This document shows positions 58,611 to 64,000 of a DNA stretch of 64,000 nucleotides, piece after piece. The notes beneath the pieces are model-generated. The model ran no database searches and was not told the origin of the DNA. It was given only the letters and a program-made list of their open reading frames with translations. The DNA is from Verrucomicrobiota bacterium (GTDB lineage Bacteria > Verrucomicrobiota > Verrucomicrobiia > Verrucomicrobiales > Akkermansiaceae): positions 36,455 to 100,454 of the forward strand of contig JAURPJ010000092.1 in the NCBI GenBank assembly GCA_030835305.1, in the 5' to 3' direction. A program made the position numbers and the translations under genes. Within the stretch, counting starts at the first letter, position 1. Each line of letters opens with the position of its first letter.

Positions 58611-61535
58611 CTATTTCTCATTCAGGTTACGAACCCGGTAAAATTTCTTGTCTGCAGCCGGAGGAAAAATTGATGCGGTTATGGTCGTCTCATTCGCCCC
58701 TCCAGCACCCACAAAATCATTCAGTTCAAGCCATGGACCTGAGAGACCATCTGATTCTTCAAGTGCGTAGTTTGTCCCTGCTACAGTTCCTCCCACCACG
58801 AAGGAAAGTTGATTGCCAATACGAGAAAAAGACAAGATTTCGAGATCTCCTCCACCCAGTCCGGGAACCGGTGAAATTGTCCCGTCTGCAAGCCCTTTAA
58901 TCAACTGTGGACCCATTGAAACCTCCCAGACTCCAACATCATTAATTTGACCCAAAAAGTGATTGCCTGTTGCATCAAACACACCAGCTCCCCCGATATT
59001 GAAAAAGAAATCAGAGGCATTAAGCGGAGTTGCTGCATTCCCAGTTGCCACGGCGTCACCATTGATGAAGATCGTTCTACCGGTCGAGTCTCCCACAAAA
59101 GCGATATGAACCCACTCCTCGGAAGGTGAAAGCGGAGCATTAAGCGCACCGCCGGGATTCGACCAAAGGTGGACATTTGAAGGCTCGCTAAAGCCAAATT
59201 CAAGAATATCATTCTGACCAAACAACCCAGAACGATTCGCCTGATCAAATGGAAAACGAATCCAACCTGCCATCGTAAACTCGCCAATATTATCTAAAGT
59301 CATTGACGTCGTAACGGCATCGTCGACTCCATCCAGATCGATAGCAAAGTCACCAGGGACCCCAGAGTGGCCCTCGACATATGTAGCATTCCCAAGAACA
59401 ATGCCGTTGTTGCCGTTTGGTGATAAATCAGCCGTGACTGTCTCTCCTTGATCGTCGAATGACCAAAAACCAAGAGGAGTTGGGAATGGTGGTTTGCTAG
59501 ACGGGTCGGATGGATTAGTATTCGCAGCCAGCTCCTGTTCGTCAAAGTAGCCATCAGAATCAGTATCGTGGGCGTTGGGATTTGAACCGGTCGCCCCTGC
59601 ACCTACGAAATTCCCGTCATTTGTTTCTACCCCATCGGGTAATGTGTCATCATCTGAATCCGGATCAAGAGGGTTTGTTCCAGTCTGAGTCGCACTTACC
59701 CAGATCCCAGTGTTGTCCTCATAACCGTCAAGAATGCCATCTTCGTCGGAATCATCATTTTGAGGATCAGTTCCCCGCTGAAATTCATCCAGATTTCCCG
59801 AGCTATCAGAGTCAGGATCACCAGCAGCTCCGTTGTTCACATTGACACTGCCATCGTCGTTTGGATTAAGGCCGTTACTGACCTCATATCCATCATTAAG
59901 ACCATCATCGTCCGTATCTGATTTAAGAGGATTTGAACCTGATTGATCTTCATCGACAAAGATAGCGCTATTATCTTCTGCTCCATCGAGAAGACCGTCG
60001 TTGTCAGTATCATTTTTAATAGGGCTTGTCCCAGTGTTTGTCAGGTCTAAAAAGACTCCGGTATCAGTCTCGACCTCATCTCCATAGCCATCGCCATCTG
60101 AATCAGCCAGAAGCGGGCTTGTCCCTGCTGTTTGCTCCTCAAGGTTGGATAGTCCATCGCCATCGGGGTCCCCTTCTGCCCCATCGACGCCTTGGTCACT
60201 CTCAGGATCAAAGCCATAAGCTTTTTCCCATCCATTCAGGAGACCATCACCATCATCGTCCTCGCGCGCCGCAGCGCCCTCACTCGTGATCGCGACTTCA
60301 CCAAGCCCAGTGCGAAAACCCCCGTGATTTGCGGTTAGATGAAGTCCAATATACCGTGCACCCGAAGCTCCCGAGATATCAAAAATCTCTCCCGGATCAC
60401 CGAATTGAATTCCTTGAGCAAGATTGTTTCCAGTACTAAGCTCGGTCCAACCACCTCCTCCAAAGCTGTAGGGCGTGACTACCCCACTTTGAACCGGGAT
60501 TGTTTCAGTAGGCAGAGTGGCGTAGTAAATATCGAAAGTGCTCGTTCCTCGATCAAGAGCATTTGTCTCTTGGACATTCCAGAGATACATTTGATCGAGA
60601 CCGATCGTGGGGGCTCCTAAATCAATAACAACCCAAGTATTGTCGCCTGAGTTATCGGCAGAAAAGCCCTGCCAGTCATCAGCCCAAGCAGTGCTACTAA
60701 TTGTCCACGTGGAAGGAACCTCGGGATCAATCTTTGCCATCCCACTACCGTCCGCAATTTTCAAAATCGAGCCGTTTGCATCAAAGCTGTCTCCCTGATG
60801 GAAGGCAAAGACTTCTGCGATTGGAATAACCTTCCCATCACCCGGTTCGACAGGTGGATCCGGAGGGACAATCTCGCCGGGCGTGATAGCATCCGGATCT
60901 GCAACATTGCTGAAAGCGACCTCAGCAATCCCAGTTCGGATTCCTCCGTAATTGCTCGTTAGCTTAAGGCCAATGTAGCGAGCCCCGGCAGCATCCGAAA
61001 GATCATAAGCCTGCCCAGGATCCCCATTCTGAGTTCCCATTTTAAGCTCAGCGCCTCCAATTGAAGTCCATCCCCCGCTAGTAAAACTGTAGGGGGTAAC
61101 AATGTCACCCGTGACCGGTGGCGAAATTGCCGGGTTTGTGGCATGAAACACTTCGAAATCCTTCACTCCTCGATTTAGAGCAGTCGCCTCTTGGACATTC
61201 CACAAATACATTGTTCTCAAGCCTGCAACAGGAGCACCCAGATCAATCACCACCCAAGTGTTATCCCCAGTATTATCCGAAGAAAAACCCTGCCAATCAT
61301 CGGCCCAAGCAGTACTTGCAATTGTCCAAGTAGAGGGATCATCAAGATCAATTTTATCCATCCCACTGCCATCAATCGCTTTGAGAACAGACCCATTACC
61401 ATCGAGACTGTCGCCCTGATGAAAGGCTTCAATACCAGCGATGGGGATTTCACCAGCGACGCTTGTTGCGCTGAGGACCATAACCATCAAAAAAGATCTT
61501 GAGAAACACGACAAAGAGTTGTTGGTGATATTCAT
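58611..61535 (-). CDS. large secreted adhesin-like protein: two discoidin-like repeats, TSP3 calcium repeats, LamG domain
   Basis: A 974-residue extracellular protein. Signal peptide at the N-terminus (SFLMVMVLSATSVAG). Two homologous modules of about 170 residues follow (roughly 30-200 and 220-390), each with the pattern IEAFHQGDSLDGNGS, then TIASTAWADDWQGFS and an IDLGAP block, resembling F5/8C (discoidin-like) domains. Residues about 425-700 are acidic Asp/Gly-rich thrombospondin type 3 repeats (DSDGDGYGDE, DTDNDGLLDG), which bind calcium. A LamG/concanavalin domain (about 710-880, GFWSFDDQGETV, FTMAGWIRFPF) and a final beta domain ending FYRVRN complete it. Start ATG 61535 is preferred over the longer frame, since it begins at the signal peptide. 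Probably surface-associated or released. Confidence 0.9.
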   Translation of the reverse strand: MNITNNSLSCFSRSFLMVMVLSATSVAGEIPIAGIEAFHQGDSLDGNGSVLKAIDGSGMDKIDLDDPSTWTIASTAWADDWQGFSSDNTGDNTWVVIDLGAPVAGLRTMYLWNVQEATALNRGVKDFEVFHATNPAISPPVTGDIVTPYSFTSGGWTSIGGAELKMGTQNGDPGQAYDLSDAAGARYIGLKLTSNYGGIRTGIAEVAFSNVADPDAITPGEIVPPDPPVEPGDGKVIPIAEVFAFHQGDSFDANGSILKIADGSGMAKIDPEVPSTWTISSTAWADDWQGFSADNSGDNTWVVIDLGAPTIGLDQMYLWNVQETNALDRGTSTFDIYYATLPTETIPVQSGVVTPYSFGGGGWTELSTGNNLAQGIQFGDPGEIFDISGASGARYIGLHLTANHGGFRTGLGEVAITSEGAAAREDDDGDGLLNGWEKAYGFDPESDQGVDGAEGDPDGDGLSNLEEQTAGTSPLLADSDGDGYGDEVETDTGVFLDLTNTGTSPIKNDTDNDGLLDGAEDNSAIFVDEDQSGSNPLKSDTDDDGLNDGYEVSNGLNPNDDGSVNVNNGAAGDPDSDSSGNLDEFQRGTDPQNDDSDEDGILDGYEDNTGIWVSATQTGTNPLDPDSDDDTLPDGVETNDGNFVGAGATGSNPNAHDTDSDGYFDEQELAANTNPSDPSSKPPFPTPLGFWSFDDQGETVTADLSPNGNNGIVLGNATYVEGHSGVPGDFAIDLDGVDDAVTTSMTLDNIGEFTMAGWIRFPFDQANRSGLFGQNDILEFGFSEPSNVHLWSNPGGALNAPLSPSEEWVHIAFVGDSTGRTIFINGDAVATGNAATPLNASDFFFNIGGAGVFDATGNHFLGQINDVGVWEVSMGPQLIKGLADGTISPVPGLGGGDLEILSFSRIGNQLSFVVGGTVAGTNYALEESDGLSGPWLELNDFVGAGGANETTITASIFPPAADKKFYRVRNLNEK

Positions 61536-61755
61536 AATGTAATTGGGAAATCTGACGAAAATTCTCCGAAACTTAAATGCGCCAAAAACATGCCAAATAC
61601 CCCTGAAGGAGAGCAAGTTCATTTCTGAAAAATTTCATTACCATTGCCGGCCCTAAAAACTCTATTTAAGATAGATCTATTGCCAACCAACTCACACTGT
61701 TCAGATGGATGACGGCAAAAAAATCTCCCACGAATATTGCCGAAACGAGCTGCTT

Positions 61756-64000
61756 TCAGCGAGACCTGAAAATCTCGCTCAACAACGATTCTTCGACTAA
61801 GCTTGCAAGGCCATTACCCTTGTCTTTCAAACGCATCTGAATATCAATTATAACATAATCATCAACCACTTCCATGTGGCGACCGGTCGAGTAAGTGAGG
61901 ACAGTTGTAATCAAGTGTTTTATAAAAACCTCGGACCGGGTTGACACTAAGATATACCGAAGCTCACGAAAATCTTCAAACTCTTCACCCGATGGCATTT
62001 CACCGGAGCAATCCACCTTTAGCTTGGGTGCGCTCTTCACCGAAACTGGCTTACCTGACCTTCGATAGTGAGTGCGCCATCTTCCTAGTTCATCAAAGGC
62101 CTCAAGCCCAAAACCAAGCGGGTCGATCTTATGGTGGCACTCGGCACAAGTCTTCGATTCCCGATGCTTCTCAAGACGCTCGCGCAAGGTAGTCGCCCCT
62201 CTTATGTCGGGCTCGATAGGCGGCACTTCGTCCGGCGGAGAAGGTGGCACCACACCCAGAATATTCTCCGAGACAAAAACCCCGCGGGTCACTGGCGAGG
62301 TTTCCACTCCATTGGCGCTCACGGTAAGCACTGCGGCCATTCCAAGAATCCCTCCTCTTCGGCTCCTATCCCCAATTCTGACTTTTCGAAAACCATCTTT
62401 AAGCCGAAGTGTTTTGGCTTCGGGAAGTCGATAGAGAGCTGCCAGATATTTGTCCACGAAAGTAAAATCAGCATCGAGCAGCGTCCCAACCGGCAGATTC
62501 TCATTCAACATATGGGCAAAAAAATGGCGGACCTCCCCTTTCATGGAAGCCGGCCAGTTTTCAAAATAATATCGTCGGGCTTTCTCCCGCGGAGGGGGCA
62601 TGGTGCCAAGATCACGAAGATTGAGCCAGGAATCCAAAAAGCCATTCACAAATCCCCCGGATCGTTCATCTTCAAGGAGACGCCGTACTTGCTTGCGAAG
62701 TATTTCCTCACGCACCAATTCCCCGGAAGCCGCCAATTCCAACAACTCTTGGTCCGGAGGCCGCGCCCATAAGGTATAGGAAAGGCGTGACGCCAGATCA
62801 TAAGGCTGCAGAGCCGGATCATCTTCGGAGGTAATCTCGCTGAGATAGAAAAACGACGGAGAACAGAGGATTAACTTCAAGGTATCAAGGGCCGCCTGAC
62901 GGGCCCCTAACTTTTCATCGATTCTCTCCCGATAGAATCGATGAATTCGCTTCCGGTCGATTTCTGAAAGTGGACGGCGGAATGCCCTTTCCGCAAACTT
63001 CTCCAATAGTTCAAGCGCCTTCCCCTCCTTGAAGCCGTCCTTTCCGAAAACCGCGACTTCTTCAAGCCCTCCCTGTTTCTCCTCAATCGGCCCATGCACC
63101 TTGACTTCCGAGATCCGGATATGGGGAAGCTTTCCTTCACGAAGAAGAGACGAACGACTGACTCCATTCGAGGGGTTTTTAAACTCCTTCTTATACCGTC
63201 GATTCAATTCAATCACCGATCTCCTCGACTCACTGGGACCATTGGGAAAAATAAAACGCGGAGTCTGTCCCTTCTCCAGCCAGACCCGGAAGTTGATCCA
63301 CTCCGGCTTGTCATCCGGAACCAACGAAAATGCCAGGAGCGGCTCAACCCGCTGCGGGTAGTGAATATGCCCTTTCGTCACATCACCGGGCACCACCCCG
63401 AGCATGAAAGGCTCACTCAAATCGATCCCGAAAATTGACGGATCATAGTGGGTGTCGCGATGCATTCCCTGCACCAGGACCTTGAGATCATAAAGCCCCG
63501 AAACCGGGACACCTTCCAAAAAATCCTCTATATGCCCGTAACTGCCTTGTCGGGTATCAGTGTCCGGCTGCTCGTAAACACAGAGGAATTTATTCTTAAA
63601 GACAGCCCGGTGAGAGCCAGCCAACTCTTCATACTGCTTAAAATTTTCGCTAAAATGCCAATCCTTAGCCTTCATCGTGGGCTTTCCGAGACGGCTCTCA
63701 ACCAGGCGATGAGCCGCTTGAAAGTATTGATCGAGAAGAAATCCGGAGGTTACCAAACTCTCTCCAATCGTATCAATATGACGACTGGTTTTCTCTTTGG
63801 GAAAATCCTCAGTCAGTCCCAGCGTGTCCACGCGGCGGCCAAAAAGGACTTCCAGGGTGTTTTCATATTCCCGATTGGAGAGGCGACGCATCACCGTCTT
63901 TCCACCGTTACTTGCGAATCTCCCCCTGGCCGCTTCCACCTCCGACCTCAGGACCCTAAGCACTTCCAGGCGCTCCTCGTCGGAAGGTTGGTCCTTCTTC
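61756..64000 (-). CDS. third PSD-type protein (DUF1587-1592-1588-1585), N-terminus beyond window
   Basis: The frame stays open to the right edge (upstream residues read KKDQPSDEERLEVLRVLRSE), so the signal peptide and probable PSCyt1 haem domain are outside. Visible are DUF1587 (VMRRLSNREYENTLEVLFG), a long beta-rich middle, DUF1595/1592 (ERAFRRPLSEIDRKRIHRFY), DUF1588 with CAECHHKIDPLGFGLEAFDE near the C-terminal third, and DUF1585. It is more distant from the other two copies than they are from each other: the second haem motif is CAECH rather than CASCH and the central insert is different. No DUF1552 gene is visible next to it in this window; the adjacent gene is the LamG-type protein. Confidence 0.9.
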   Translation of the reverse strand, partial: KKDQPSDEERLEVLRVLRSEVEAARGRFASNGGKTVMRRLSNREYENTLEVLFGRRVDTLGLTEDFPKEKTSRHIDTIGESLVTSGFLLDQYFQAAHRLVESRLGKPTMKAKDWHFSENFKQYEELAGSHRAVFKNKFLCVYEQPDTDTRQGSYGHIEDFLEGVPVSGLYDLKVLVQGMHRDTHYDPSIFGIDLSEPFMLGVVPGDVTKGHIHYPQRVEPLLAFSLVPDDKPEWINFRVWLEKGQTPRFIFPNGPSESRRSVIELNRRYKKEFKNPSNGVSRSSLLREGKLPHIRISEVKVHGPIEEKQGGLEEVAVFGKDGFKEGKALELLEKFAERAFRRPLSEIDRKRIHRFYRERIDEKLGARQAALDTLKLILCSPSFFYLSEITSEDDPALQPYDLASRLSYTLWARPPDQELLELAASGELVREEILRKQVRRLLEDERSGGFVNGFLDSWLNLRDLGTMPPPREKARRYYFENWPASMKGEVRHFFAHMLNENLPVGTLLDADFTFVDKYLAALYRLPEAKTLRLKDGFRKVRIGDRSRRGGILGMAAVLTVSANGVETSPVTRGVFVSENILGVVPPSPPDEVPPIEPDIRGATTLRERLEKHRESKTCAECHHKIDPLGFGLEAFDELGRWRTHYRRSGKPVSVKSAPKLKVDCSGEMPSGEEFEDFRELRYILVSTRSEVFIKHLITTVLTYSTGRHMEVVDDYVIIDIQMRLKDKGNGLASLVEESLLSEIFRSR

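Noticed and set aside
59500..60260. Repetitive DNA in the LamG-type gene as a tandem repeat or CRISPR-like array
   Set aside because: It encodes degenerate Asp/Gly-rich TSP3 protein repeats in one open frame; the DNA units are not identical and not evenly spaced.

Overview
The window looks like a chromosomal segment of a Gram-negative member of the phylum Verrucomicrobiota (PVC superphylum). Reasons: three cytochrome-type proteins of the Planctomycetes/Verrucomicrobia PSD/PSCyt families (DUF1587/1592/1588/1585), a DUF1552 partner, a 1200-residue 'membrane-bound dehydrogenase + HEAT + haem + DUF1080' protein, two secreted sulfatases, a double-length UvrA of the kind known from Chlamydia, and an LptD outer-membrane protein. 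G+C is moderate to high. Almost no gene start carries a Shine-Dalgarno sequence.

Layout. 1-9.7 kb: end of asd, a membrane Ser/Thr kinase with two C-type-lectin-like domains, tandem UvrA, and a convergent membrane-anchored OB-like protein. 9.7-13.4 kb: two sulfatases. 13.4-14.3 kb: a gene-poor stretch with probable gene relics. 14.3-27.6 kb (minus strand): the core information-processing cluster tRNA-Thr, tuf, tRNA-Trp, secE, nusG, rplK, rplA, rplJ, rplL, rpoB, rpoC, with one strong upstream promoter and a final terminator. 27.6-33.8 kb: a YmdB-type phosphodiesterase (minus strand), then amidase, epimerase, transglutaminase-like protein and a D,D-carboxypeptidase lipoprotein (plus strand), several of them envelope functions.

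33.8-42.4 kb: a split small membrane gene, the 1200-residue secreted multidomain protein, a decapitated and frameshifted LysR relic, a CCA-adding/poly(A) polymerase gene overlapping an AsnC-fold double-module protein, a broken lamin-tail-domain gene and a TIGR01777 epimerase. 42.5-48.7 kb: lptD, a nitroreductase, a small membrane protein and an M16 peptidase. 48.7-64 kb: a probable relic, then an accessory catabolic region of two PSD/PSCyt proteins around one DUF1552 protein, a Tat-exported TIM-barrel isomerase, tdh-kbl (threonine to glycine), a large secreted adhesin-like LamG/TSP3 protein and a third PSD protein running off the edge.

Functional reading: the core is an ordinary housekeeping backbone. 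The accessory parts encode exported machinery (sulfatases, c-type haem proteins, DUF1080 hydrolase-like domain, sugar isomerase) consistent with breakdown of sulfated or complex polysaccharides; the substrates are not readable from sequence. Several broken genes (LysR, lamin-tail and four lower-confidence small relics) show active gene decay between the intact units. No CRISPR array, insertion sequence, prophage or rRNA gene was seen.
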